Assembly: GCA_945868085.1 (NCBI GenBank)
Contig: CAMBKF010000004.1
Span: 30,679 to 94,678 of the forward strand
From: an uncultured Oscillibacter sp.
GTDB taxonomy: Bacteria > Bacillota > Clostridia > Oscillospirales > Oscillospiraceae
DNA length: 64,000 nt
Direction: 5' to 3'
Positions within the stretch are counted from its first letter, which is position 1, and each line of letters begins with the position of its first letter. Position numbers and translations under genes: made by a program. This document shows, piece after piece, positions 47,249 through 57,710 of this stretch. Below the pieces are notes generated by a model. The model searched no databases and was not told the DNA's origin. It saw nothing but the letters and a program-made list of their open reading frames with translations.

Positions 47249-47352
47249 TGATAAAAAGCCCTCCGGCCGTTGGTATATAAGGCTTTGCGGGCGTTTTTAC
47301 CGCAAAAAGGATGAGGTCGAAAACGCTTTGCTCCATGTGTTCCGTCCGCTCG

Positions 47353-47470
47353 TTTCCCCGTGTGGGTCAGGGTGTGGGTCAGCGCCGCAAAGAGCATCGG
47401 TGTGGGTCAACTTTTGGCGGGGCGAAAATCGTTCCATTTTGCGCTGCTGTAGACAATAAAAGGGTACCTT
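47353..47470. repeat. att-arm module copy L
   Basis: 118-bp block aligning without gaps to 57864-57981 (92/118 identical by hand count); contains GTGTGGGTCA direct repeats and TTTTGCGCTGCTGTAGACAATAAAAG. Confidence 0.8.
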
Positions 47471-47732
47471 GCTAAAAGTATAGAGCCACCGGGCGGAGAA
47501 AGGCTCTCCCGCCAGACGGCTCTTTATTTTCGCAGTCGTTTCCCGTATGGGTCAAAATGTGGGTCAAGCGGAAACCTCTGCGTCAAACTGATTGGTAGCA
47601 TCATAAACGAACGGTCGAAACTGCACGATCCTTACCTCTTAAATAGTATACCATAGTTTTTGCAAAATTTGAAGCAGAAAATTGGAATCAGTGTCGTCAC
47701 TTTTTATTCCAATATCGCACCGCTGCAAACAA

Positions 47733-47795
47733 AAAATAAAACCCCCGGGGTCTCTTGTCATGCAAGAGGCCCCGGGGGTGCTGTTTTATTTTGCC
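47733..47795 (-). terminator. terminator downstream of the giant surface protein gene
   Basis: ACCCCCGGGGTCTCTTGtcatgCAAGAGGCCCCGGGGGT with T-run on minus strand. Confidence 0.85.
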
Positions 47796-47816
47796 GCTTA
47801 GTTTTTTCTTTTTGAC

Positions 47817-50800
47817 TTACGCCTCCCGCTCCTTACGCTTCAGGACGAAGGCTGCGGCGAGAATCGTCACGGGCAGGGCGATGACCCAAACCAGCACGCC
47901 GGTATCGCCGGTGGCGGGGGTATTGCTGCCGCCGGTCTGAATGGTCACATCGCTCATGTCATAGAGCCGGGTCTGGGTGTTTGCGAAGCGGTAGTAGGCC
48001 GCCAGGGCGTAGTAGCCCTGCTCGGTGGCCATGCCGTCCAGGTCGCCGTTAGCGGTGTGGCGGAAGCCGCCGCCGGTTACATAGAAGCCCGCCAGCGCAT
48101 CCAGGACGGTGAGGCCGTTCTTGATGAACCGGCTGTCGGTGGTAGGATCAATACCCAGGGCCGTCAGGGCCACGATGACCTGATCGCAGGATTCGCTGTT
48201 CACGGTGCCCCAGCTGCCAAAGCCTCCGTCATTGCGCTGCAGGGCGGAAAGGGCCTCCAGAGCCTTATCCACAGCAGCCTTCACGGTCTCGTTGGTTTTA
48301 TAGTAGGGAGCCAGAGACTGAATGGCCATTGCGGTCATGTCAGGATCTGCGTCGTTGCCGCTGAGGGTCCAGCCGCCGCCCGGAAGCTGTGCGTCCAGAA
48401 TTGCCTGGATCAGCTTCTCACGGGTCACATCACCGGAGGTCGGATAGTTGTGGCTGTCCAGAGCGATGAGCGCCCAGATGGGGCCGTTGATGCCCTGCTT
48501 CTGCACATAGGCCATGTTATCCAGACCCTTCAGCAGGTTGTGGCCGCCCACATTGGTGACATCCTTGCCGATAGAGGTGAGGGCCAGGATCACCCGGGCG
48601 TTGTCGGTAACTTTGGCCCGGTGCAGGCGCTCATTGGCGTCAGCCTTGGCCTTCACATACTCCACCACATTGTCATAGTACCCGGCGGGCACGGGGCGGC
48701 CGCTGCGGGCCAGGCCAATGACCATCCACTCGCCGCCGATGGAGTTCACCGTGGGGGTGCCCAGAGTACCCATGAAGTCGCCGGTGGTCTTGTAGAGTTC
48801 GTCCAGCTTCTCGGTCAAAACTGCCTTTCTGAGGGCAGCCAGCTTGGCGACGGCAGATTGCAGCTTGTCAGCGTTGCTCACCTGCGCCTGCTGCTCGGGG
48901 GTCAGGGCGTCGAAAGCGGCCTGGGCGGTGAGGACGGCCTCGCCCCTCTCCAGGGTAACCTCACCGATGGCGTCGATCTTGGCCTCAGCGTCCTTGATAG
49001 GTGCCTCCAGGATTCTCTTCATCTCGGCAAACACGGCCTCGGCCTTCTCCACCTCTGCGATGGTGAGGCAGTCCTTCTGCTCTGTCGTCAGGGCGACGAA
49101 CCTCTTTTCGGCGGCGGCCACTGCCTGGCTGTCGGCCACGGACAGCTTATCGGCCTCCGGCAGGTCGGAAATCTGAGCCTTGAGAGTGTCCACGGAGCGG
49201 AAGCTCGCAATGGCCTGCTCCAGCTTCTCCAGCTTGGCGAGGTTGCTCACCTTGGACTGCTCGGCCTTGCTGAGGATGCCGTAGGCAGCCCGGGCGGCGG
49301 AAACGGCGTTCTCGGCGGCGGAATAGTTCTCGTACTTCACGGCGGCAGGCAGGTCGTCGATGAGCCCAACGACATAGTCCGCACCGGTGTCGGCGCTGAC
49401 GACATGCAGGACATACCACGTGCCGTCGTTGTTCTGCTTGTTGCCTGCCTGATTGTTCATAGTCAGCCAGTTCTTCGCGCCGCAGCCCAAATAGATGGTG
49501 TCGCCCACCTTGACGGGGATCGTCTCCGTGCGCTTGAAGAAGCTGCTGCCCTCAGATCTGTCCGTGACCTTCTCATTCAAAAACGTCTTGACCTGGAAGT
49601 TCTTGTTGCTGGCGGTGGGCGTCAACTTGACGGATGCAGACTCTCCGTTGATGATCAAGGTGTAATCATACTGTCCACCAGCCTCGCCGGGGGTAAAGTT
49701 CGGGGTCAGCATCGCCCCGTCCACGGTCAGGGCCTTAACGGTGGTGTCGGAATTGCCCCAGGTGCCGCCCAAGTCCGCACCGTAGCCGCTGGACGTGAAC
49801 ATGATACGGATCACATCGCCGCTTGTCAGCTTGCCGTTCTTCACCGTGAACGCACCGAAGCCCTCGTTGACGAACCAATCGTTCAGCGTGCCCATCCAGC
49901 CGGCGCTCTTGTTGCCGTCGAACTCGCCGAGGCCGTTGATGGAGGAGATGTAGTTGCTCTCTGCGCCCACCACCGTGGCGTTCTTGGTTTTCAGCGCAGC
50001 GACCACACAGGACATCATGGTGCTGTCGGCGGACAGATCGACCCATGTATCCACCAGCGTGCCGTCCCAAGGTGCTCCGGCCTTCTTGGAATAGGTGGTG
50101 TTCTCCACAATGACCTGCACCTTGCCGTAGTTGGCGGCGGCTTTCTTCATCGCCACCACAGCGGACTGATAGGCGCTCTCCACCGCAGTGACAGAGGCGG
50201 CGGCGTTGATGTTCTTCACGCCCTCGTCATAGGCGGCCTTCGCCTTGTCGCCCAGGCTGTTATACAGCGTTTGCAGGCGGGAGAGAGCAGCAGTCCTGGC
50301 GGCGGCCACAGTCTCCTCGCTGTCGGCGGTCATGGCCTGATACTCCGTCTTGGAGACCATCTTCACCTTGAACGTGATGGTGCTGCCATCGACCACATCA
50401 CCGGGGATAACATACTCCGCTAGATAGTAGCCGTCATACGCCGTCTTCATGTCGTCGGGCGTGACCAGTGTCTGCGGCTCCATCAGGTTCCACGTCGTGC
50501 CGCCGTCCACCGACCACACGGGCCAGTATTTCTCGTCTGTGGTGTCCAGATAATAGCGGATGAACGCGTGGTCGCCCGCCTTGGCGCTGCCGGGCATACT
50601 GCCGGTAAGCTTCGCCCACACGGGGTTGGGAACAGTGCCGTCCACATTGGGCGTCACCACCCATTTGATATTGGGATATCCGTAATAAGGGTTGCCGCCG
50701 CCGTCCTTTTTGGGCAACTGGTTTTCGTCAACGTCGACCTCCAGCGTCACCTTTGCCGGGGTCTTTAAGCTGTCGGCATCGATCTCCGCCACCGCGGCCA

Positions 50801-52850
50801 GGCGCTTGGTCTCGTTGGCGGACAGCAGCTTCTTCTGATAGCTGTTCAGCCCGCCGTACACCGTCTGAATGTCCTCCACCAGCGTCTTATAGTTGGCGTT
50901 CAGGTCGTTCAGGTCGTCGGGCAGATAGGACAGGTTCTGCCGCAGCCCGGCGATGACCGCCGCGTGGTCGATGGCCGCCTTGCCCAGCTCCTTCAAGAGG
51001 GTGAAGTCCGCGTCATAGGTCTCCATCAGGGCCGTCAGGTCGGTGGCCTTCAGCAAATTGGCCGTCAGGGTCTCGTACTGAGCCTTGAGCGCGGCGTAGC
51101 CCTCCGCCGTGAAGTCATAGTAGTGGAAGCTGTCGAAATACGCCTTGGCCTCGGCGGCCTTTTCGGCGCGGTACTGCTTCAGCAGCGCGGCGGGATTGTC
51201 CGCCTCGGTCACGTGGATCAGGGCGTAGTCGCCGCCGTACAGGGAGTAATACTCGCCGATGGTGGTGCTGCCGTAGATATCCACGCGGGTGTAGTCATCC
51301 GGCGTCACGTTGAACATGGCCACGGTGTACCAGCCGGGCTTGGTGAACACGTATTGCAGACTGCCGTCCGCGCCGGTAACGGCGGTGGTCTTATGGGTGG
51401 GCTGGGACAGGGCCTCCGTCTCGGACGGGTCGCTGATGAACAGGGTGATGCCTGCGGCGCTCTTGCCGCTGCCCAGGTTGGTGGTGTTAGCCCCCGTCAC
51501 GGTGGCGGAGAACTTCGCCTTGTCGCCCACCTTGGCGCTGCCGGGAGCGGTCATGTCGATCAGAGCCACGCTGCTTTGATAGTGCTCCTCGCTGGCGTTC
51601 AGCAGGTTCCATGCCGAGCTGTCAAGTCCGCTGGAATCCTCCTTGTTAAACAGGGGCTGGGCGACACGCACCATTTTCACGCTGTCGCCGTTGTGCAACT
51701 GCACGTTGCGCCAGCCGTTATCGGCGCTCTGACTCTCACGGGAAGACCAGTAATACAGCCCCGCGCAGCTGCCGTTGACGTACACCATAAACCGCGGGTT
51801 GGTATCGCCGGTATTGGCGTAACTGTAACCAGGCAGACTGGTATCGTCGTGGGCGTCCAGCGTGATATTGGCCGCGTTATACGCGCCCAGCAGGTTTGCG
51901 CTGCCCGCTGCCAGCGTCAGGCTGCTGTTGGTATACAGGCTCGTGCCGCCGAAGCCGGGATACAGGGCGGAGAAGTTGTTGATGTAGGTAAAGGAAACCG
52001 TCACGTCCGTGCCGCTGGTCAGCTGGCGATAGGCGTTTTTCAGCGCCGTCATGTGCTGGCTGAAGCTAGTCAGCACAGCGTAGTCCTCGGTGGTGCCGCC
52101 CACGATGCGGTAAGCCATGTCAGTCTTTAGGACGGCGTAGGCGTCGGTATAGGCCGTCCAGCTGTCCGCCGTATAGTCGCTCTCCTTCAGCTTGGCGGGG
52201 TCGTACTGCTGCAGCAGGGCTTCGGCCTCCGGCTTGGCCGCCATGTACTTGTTATAGGCGGCGGCATAGGCTTCTTTGTTCACCAGCTTGTGGGCATCCG
52301 TCGCCGCGGCCAGCTTGTCCACGTTCTCCTGCTGGTCGGCGGCAATGTTGGCCGTGGTGGGTTTGCCGTTTTCATACAGCTTGTCCAGCAGCGCCTGACC
52401 ATCCTTTACCGCCTTGGCGTAGGGCTGCCAGGACAGGGAGGTGCAGTTATCGGCGCTGGGCTTTTCCCAAAGCGTGTTTTCAGGCCAGCCCTCTTCTAAG
52501 CTGTTGCTAAGATTCCACCGCCAGTCGGTGTTCAACGCCTCATACAGCGCCGTGGCGTTGACCCGGCTGGTGGGGATCAGGTTGGCGATAGCGGCAGGAT
52601 ATGCAGCATTGAATTCGGCCAATGCCTCGTCAACCTTTGTCTGTGTCACATCTTCATTATCATAGACAGCCTGCGCTTTCTTTACAATGGTAGATAGTTC
52701 ATTCCAGAAGCCCGTTTCGCTGGTTGCTTTTCCATTCCAGCAATCATTTTCGGTATAATAGCCCGTGGTGGGAACGCTGTCAAGGGCTGCTTTCAGCGCA
52801 CTTTTGTCGATTGTCTGACCGGCAGTGCTAAGGTTGGCGTCATAGTTCCC
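47817..52850 (-). pseudogene. 5'-truncated giant surface protein: FIVAR-like repeats, DUF4430-like domain, alpha/alpha toroid, TPATGD sorting-like tail
   Basis: ORF runs to 52979, but the first ~40 codons are antisense to the RHH gene and contain no convincing signal peptide; C-terminus SNTPATGDTGVLVWVIALPVTILAAAFVLKRKEREA. Confidence 0.72.
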
Positions 52851-52905
52851 ATGGTAACAGGCTTTGCAGGATTTTCGGCGTGCCTTATGACGATTTGGAG
52901 GAATT

Positions 52906-53319
52906 ATGAGTGAAAACAAAGATAGATTGAATTTCCGGATGAAGCCGGAAACGGCGGAAAAGTTAGAGCACTGGTACAAGGCCGACCACTGCCGCAGTAG
53001 GAATGAGTTCGTGGAAAAGGCCGTGAACTACTACGCGGATGCGCTGGCGGCGGAGAACAGCACCACGCTGCCGGTGGCGATACAGACCGCCATCGACGGG
53101 CGGCTGAAGCTGCTGGAGGATCGCATGGCGTCCATCCTCTACAAGCAGACGGTTGAGATGGACATGGCAATCTCCATTCTGCTGCAAAGTGTCAATGTGG
53201 ACGAGTCCGTGCTGCGTCAGGAGCGTGCCAAGAGCGTCGCGGCGGTCAAGCACACCAATGGTCGTCTGCGCATGGAGCAAAAGCTCCGTGAGTTGGAGAA
53301 CGCGGAATGGCAAGGCTGA
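52906..53319 (+). CDS. ribbon-helix-helix (CopG-like) relaxosome accessory protein
   Basis: DRLNFRMKPETAEKLEHWYKADHCRSRNEFVEKAVNYYADALAAE; overlaps relaxase start. Confidence 0.8.
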   Translation: MSENKDRLNFRMKPETAEKLEHWYKADHCRSRNEFVEKAVNYYADALAAENSTTLPVAIQTAIDGRLKLLEDRMASILYKQTVEMDMAISILLQSVNVDESVLRQERAKSVAAVKHTNGRLRMEQKLRELENAEWQG

Positions 53320-55265
53320 TCGTCAAGAGCCCCTATATCAAGTGTGGCGGCGGGCAGAATGCAAGCGGGTATCTGAACTACATTGCCACCCGTGAGCGGG
53401 TAGAGATCGTGCCGGATGACCGTCCGCCTACACGCAAGCAGGAGCAGCTCATTCAAAAGCTGGTGAAAGATTTCCCCAACACGAAAGAACTTCTGGAGTA
53501 CAATGACTACACAAACGCCCCCACCAAAGCCAACGCATCGTCTTTCATCACGCTGACGCTGGAGCAGAACTGGAGCCGCGTGCAGTCTACCGAAGGCTAC
53601 GCTAAGTACATCGCCACCCGTCCCAGAGCCGAGCGGCTGGGCAGTCACGGCTTGTTTGGTGACGCGGATCATGTGTCGCTGGACACGGCCATGGACGAAC
53701 TGAGCCATTACACCGGCAATGTGTGGACGCACATTATATCCCTAAAGCGGGAAGATGCCATGCGGCTTGGCTATGACCATGCGGCAGCATGGCGGACGCT
53801 TCTGCGGGCGCACCGCAACGACATCGCCGCCGCTATGAACATTGACCCGAGGGACTTCCGCTGGTACGCGGCCTTCCATAATGAGGGCAATCATCCCCAT
53901 GTCCACATGATGGCGTGGTCGGCGAAGCCAGGGCAAGCGTACTTGGATAGGAATGGTATCAAAGAAATCAAATCAGTGCTGACCAACGAAATCTTTCAGC
54001 AAGAACTGCTGCATCTCTACGAGGAGAAAAGTGTCTCCCGTGACGAGTTGGTACATCAGACTCGGCAGGCTATGTTAGAGTTGGCGCAGCGTATGCGGGA
54101 TGGTCTCTGCATCTGCCCGACTGCGGAGCAAAAGCTCTGGGAGCTGTCACAGAAGCTGGATGACGTGCAGGGGAAGAAAGTGTATGGCTACCTGCCAAAG
54201 TCACTGAAGCAGTTGACGGATGATACGGTGGATGCCATGGCGAAGCTGCCCACGGTCAACAAGTGCTATCAAAAGTGGTGGGAGCTGCAATGTCAGCTCA
54301 ATGATTACTACTCGGAACAGCAGCGGCAGCGTCCGCCGCTGTCACAGCAAAAGGAGTTTCGGCAAATCAAGAATGCGGTCATCCGTGAGGCAGAGCATAT
54401 TCGCCAGGGCCGTATGTCCTTCGAGGACGCAGCCTTGGCGCAGGAGGACGAGCCGGTGGATGACCGCAGTATGTCTTATGACTGCTGGGAGCTGCGGAAA
54501 ATCATTGCTGACGAAAACATACCACTGGAGGAACGGGACCATGCTGCTGCGGAGCTGGAGCAAATCGCCTGTCAAGGCGACCCCCACGCCCAATACCTTA
54601 TGGGACTGCTGTTCCGTGATGGTGGATTGCTGGTGCCAGATGCAGAGCAGGCAAAACACTGGCTGGACGGGTCGGCACAAGAATTGCCTGACGCGCAGTA
54701 TGCCTTGGGGAAGCTGTACCTCTCGGACAATCCTGATATACACAATTCCGCGAAAGGTCTCTTCTGGCTGCAACAGGCGGCGGACAGCGGGCACGAGTAC
54801 GCCGCCTACCGTTTAGGCAAGGAGTATCTTACCGGAGAAAATATTTCAAAGGACACCACACGCTCAGCAGCGTACTTGAGACAGGCAGCAAAGCAAGCCA
54901 ACCCCTACGCGCAGTATCTGTTGGGAAAGCTATACCTCATGGGTGAGGGCGTTCCAAAAGATAAGGACGCCGCACAATATTGGTTTTCCGTGGCGGAGCG
55001 GAACAGCCACGCCTACGCCGGATATTTCCTTGACCGCATGGAGCGGCAGGAGGATTTGCCGCCGCCCAACATTCTGCTGTCCGCCACGCGGCTGCTGCAC
55101 CACATGGGCAATATCTTCAGAGACAACGCACCGCGTCCTGCAGCGCCCACAGGCGTTCAGATTGACCACAAGCGCCTGCAGCGCCTGCGGGAAAAGAAGA
55201 TGGCCCTGGGACACAAGTGGAATGACCATGAGGATGAGCAGAGCCACAACATGAGAGGGTTATAA
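53307..55265 (+). CDS. MobP-type (MobP3-like) relaxase with C-terminal Sel1-like repeats
   Basis: ASGYLNYIATRERVEIV N-terminus; FHNEGNHPHVHMMAWSA (HxH relaxase motif III); Sel1 repeats ALGKLYL...A..WLQQAADSGHEYAAYRLGKEYLTGE. Confidence 0.87.
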   Translation: MARLIVKSPYIKCGGGQNASGYLNYIATRERVEIVPDDRPPTRKQEQLIQKLVKDFPNTKELLEYNDYTNAPTKANASSFITLTLEQNWSRVQSTEGYAKYIATRPRAERLGSHGLFGDADHVSLDTAMDELSHYTGNVWTHIISLKREDAMRLGYDHAAAWRTLLRAHRNDIAAAMNIDPRDFRWYAAFHNEGNHPHVHMMAWSAKPGQAYLDRNGIKEIKSVLTNEIFQQELLHLYEEKSVSRDELVHQTRQAMLELAQRMRDGLCICPTAEQKLWELSQKLDDVQGKKVYGYLPKSLKQLTDDTVDAMAKLPTVNKCYQKWWELQCQLNDYYSEQQRQRPPLSQQKEFRQIKNAVIREAEHIRQGRMSFEDAALAQEDEPVDDRSMSYDCWELRKIIADENIPLEERDHAAAELEQIACQGDPHAQYLMGLLFRDGGLLVPDAEQAKHWLDGSAQELPDAQYALGKLYLSDNPDIHNSAKGLFWLQQAADSGHEYAAYRLGKEYLTGENISKDTTRSAAYLRQAAKQANPYAQYLLGKLYLMGEGVPKDKDAAQYWFSVAERNSHAYAGYFLDRMERQEDLPPPNILLSATRLLHHMGNIFRDNAPRPAAPTGVQIDHKRLQRLREKKMALGHKWNDHEDEQSHNMRGL

Positions 55266-55274
55266 CAGTCCATA

Positions 55275-55300
55275 TTCTGCGCTGCTGTAGACAATAAAAG
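55275..55300 (+). repeat. copy B of the TTTTGCGCTGCTGTAGACAATAAAAG motif
   Basis: ttctgcgctgctgtagacaataaaag, one mismatch to copy A. Confidence 0.85.
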
Positions 55301-55380
55301 AGCCTTTCAAAAAAGTAGTAGCTATTTGGGCAGCTTTGTGGTATGTATGTTTGCTAATAAAAAGCAAAGGAGCTGATTCA

Positions 55381-56535
55381 ATGGCCAAGAAACGCGCCAA
55401 CGGCGAGGGCAACATCCGCAAGCGCAAAGACGGCCGGTGGGAGGGCCGCTACACCGCTGGCTACAACCCCGAAACCGGCAAGCGCATCATCAAAAATGTC
55501 CTGGGCAAGACCCAGGCGGAGTGCAAGGCGAAGCTGGCCGCCGCCATGGAGGCCAGCAAGGGCGTCGATGTCAGCCGCGCAGATGAGTATACCGTGGCCA
55601 CATGGCTGCGGAGCTGGTACGACATCTACGCCAAGCCCAATGTGCGGGTGGCCACGGCTGACCGCTACCGCCTGATGATTGAGCAGTACGCCATTCCCCG
55701 CATCGGCAGCATTAAGCTCACAAAGCTGACTGCCCACGACCTGCAAAAGCTCTACAAGGAGCTGATGGAGAGCGGTCGCACCAACCGCAAAAGCGGGCAC
55801 GGCAATCCGGGTCTCAGCAGCACCACCGTCCGCAGCCTGCACTTGATGCTCCACAACGCATTGAACCGTGCCGTAAAAGAGCGCTTGATCCTCTGCAATC
55901 CCACCGGGGACTGCATCGCACCGAAGGTGCAGAAATTTGAAATGCAGATCCTCCAACCGGAACACATCAAAACTTACCTTGACGCCGCAGAGAAACGGGG
56001 ACTGCTGCCCATGTTTTATCTGGAACTGGTCAGCGGACTGCGCAAGGGTGAACTGACCGCCCTCCTGTGGAGTGACCTCGACATCACGGACAAAACCATC
56101 TCCGTCAGCAAGCAGTACGTCAAGAACCCCAATGGGGAGTTGACACTCTCGCGCCCCAAAACGGAGACATCGGTCAGAAAGGTCAGTATTCCACAGGAGG
56201 CTGTTGACCTGCTGGTTGCCGAACACAAGAAGCATCCCGACAACCCATATATGTTCCCATCGCCCGTCACAGGGGAGATGTATTACCCCGATTCCATTGT
56301 GAACCTGCATAAGAAAATTCTGAAAGACGCTGGACTGCCGCACATACGCTTTCACGACCTCAGACATACCTTCGCAACGCTGGCACTGCAAAACGGTGTG
56401 GATGTAAAAACCGTCAGCAGTATGCTGGGGCGCTACGATGCGGGGTTCACTCTCCGTACCTACACCCACGCCACCCGCCAGAAGCAGGACGAGGCCGCCC
56501 AGACCATGGGTAGCTTCATGGAACAGGTGATGTGA
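55381..56535 (+). CDS. int: tyrosine-type site-specific integrase
   Basis: GNIRKRKDGRWEGRYTAGYNPETGK N-terminal arm-binding domain; VSGLRKGEL, FHDLRHTFATLALQNG, TYTHAT; ATG 55381 after aaaggag. Confidence 0.95.
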   Translation: MAKKRANGEGNIRKRKDGRWEGRYTAGYNPETGKRIIKNVLGKTQAECKAKLAAAMEASKGVDVSRADEYTVATWLRSWYDIYAKPNVRVATADRYRLMIEQYAIPRIGSIKLTKLTAHDLQKLYKELMESGRTNRKSGHGNPGLSSTTVRSLHLMLHNALNRAVKERLILCNPTGDCIAPKVQKFEMQILQPEHIKTYLDAAEKRGLLPMFYLELVSGLRKGELTALLWSDLDITDKTISVSKQYVKNPNGELTLSRPKTETSVRKVSIPQEAVDLLVAEHKKHPDNPYMFPSPVTGEMYYPDSIVNLHKKILKDAGLPHIRFHDLRHTFATLALQNGVDVKTVSSMLGRYDAGFTLRTYTHATRQKQDEAAQTMGSFMEQVM

Positions 56536-56560
56536 GCTGATCAAACTGCACCACAATAAC

Positions 56561-56599
56561 AAACTAGAGCTCCTGCCCATGGGGCAGGAGCTCTAGTTT
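56561..56599. terminator. bidirectional terminator
   Basis: AAACTAGAGCTCCTGCCCatgGGGCAGGAGCTCTAGTTT, 18-bp perfect arms. Confidence 0.9.
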
Positions 56600-56606
56600 A
56601 CTCATT

Positions 56607-57710
56607 TCACCGCATCCAGAGTGTCATGGCTACCAACAGGACGCCTAGAAAACCGAAGCTGATGGCGGAGAACAGCACCATGAACCGCCCCGTCTGCCCC
56701 TTGACGTGCTTTGTGTATTCCCGGAAAGTGATCAGACTGGCCAGTGACGCCACCAGCGTCCCCGCGCCGCCGATATTCACGCCCACCAGCAGTCCTCGAT
56801 AGTCGTCGGTGAACCGGCTCAGCAGGATGGCTGCCGGTACGTTGCTGATGACCTGACTGGTCAGTGCCGCCACCGGCATGGCCCCGTGGGTGAGCAGCTT
56901 CCGGAACAGCTCACGCACCGGCTCAATCCGCGCCATGTTGCCCGAAAAGGTGAAAAACGCCGCAAACGTCACCAGCAGTCCCCAGTCCACGCCCAGCAGC
57001 GCACGGCGATCCAGCACCAGCAGAGCCATCACGACAACGAGCAGTCCCAGCCAGTAGGGGATTCCCCGCAGCACCATAGCCACCGCCACGCAGAACAGTA
57101 CGCCGTATACCGCAGTACGACGCTTGTCCGGCAGTGTCTCCTGCTGGGGGACAGTCAGCCCTTCACGGGGCAGAAACAGACAGCACAGCAGGATCAGCGC
57201 CGTGGACAGCAGGAACGGCGGCAGCATAATGGACAGGAATTCCCCGTTAGGGATGTTGTAGTGGTTGAACAGATACAGGTTCTGGGGATTGCCGAAGGGC
57301 GTCAGCATACCGCCCAGGTTGGCGGCGCAGTTCTGCAGAATGAACGTCAGCGCCGTCCATTTCGTCTGGCCGGTGCGCTCCAGCACAAACCAGCTGAGGG
57401 GCAGGAACGTCAGCAGTGCCGTGTCGTTGGTCAGCAGCATGGAGCCCACCAGCGTGATACCTACCAGCGCCGTCACCGCGCCGCGGGTGGTGTGGAACAC
57501 CTGCACCAGCCTCTGCGCCAGCAGAGGAAACAGTCCCACGCGGCGCAGCGCACCCACCACCGCCAGCACGCATAGCAGGCAGGATAGCGTTTTCACATCG
57601 TAGTAGCCAAGATAGGCCGCGTCAGGCGGCACGAACACCGCCGTCACCGCCGCAGCCAGCACCGCAATCACCGGCATGGCGTTGGCCTTACACCATCGTA
57701 ACAGCTTCAT
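56607..57710 (-). CDS. ArsB/NhaD/SLC13-superfamily anion permease
   Basis: ITLVGSMLLTNDTALLTFLPLSWFVLER; NLGGMLTPFGNPQNLYLF; SQVISNVPAAILLSRF. Confidence 0.85.
   Translation of the reverse strand: MKLLRWCKANAMPVIAVLAAAVTAVFVPPDAAYLGYYDVKTLSCLLCVLAVVGALRRVGLFPLLAQRLVQVFHTTRGAVTALVGITLVGSMLLTNDTALLTFLPLSWFVLERTGQTKWTALTFILQNCAANLGGMLTPFGNPQNLYLFNHYNIPNGEFLSIMLPPFLLSTALILLCCLFLPREGLTVPQQETLPDKRRTAVYGVLFCVAVAMVLRGIPYWLGLLVVVMALLVLDRRALLGVDWGLLVTFAAFFTFSGNMARIEPVRELFRKLLTHGAMPVAALTSQVISNVPAAILLSRFTDDYRGLLVGVNIGGAGTLVASLASLITFREYTKHVKGQTGRFMVLFSAISFGFLGVLLVAMTLWMR

Noticed and set aside
47094-47600. GTGGGTCA repeats as a CRISPR array
   Set aside because: Units are only 8-10 bp, in mixed orientation and with irregular short spacing; no spacer/repeat periodicity and no cas genes; better explained as integrase arm sites.
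48057-50423. 788-aa plus-strand ORF
   Set aside because: Antisense to the giant surface-protein reading frame; repetitive mirror-codon composition.
56607-57710. arsenic-resistance operon
   Set aside because: Only a permease of the ArsB/SLC13 superfamily is present; no arsR, arsC, arsA or arsD, so substrate cannot be claimed.
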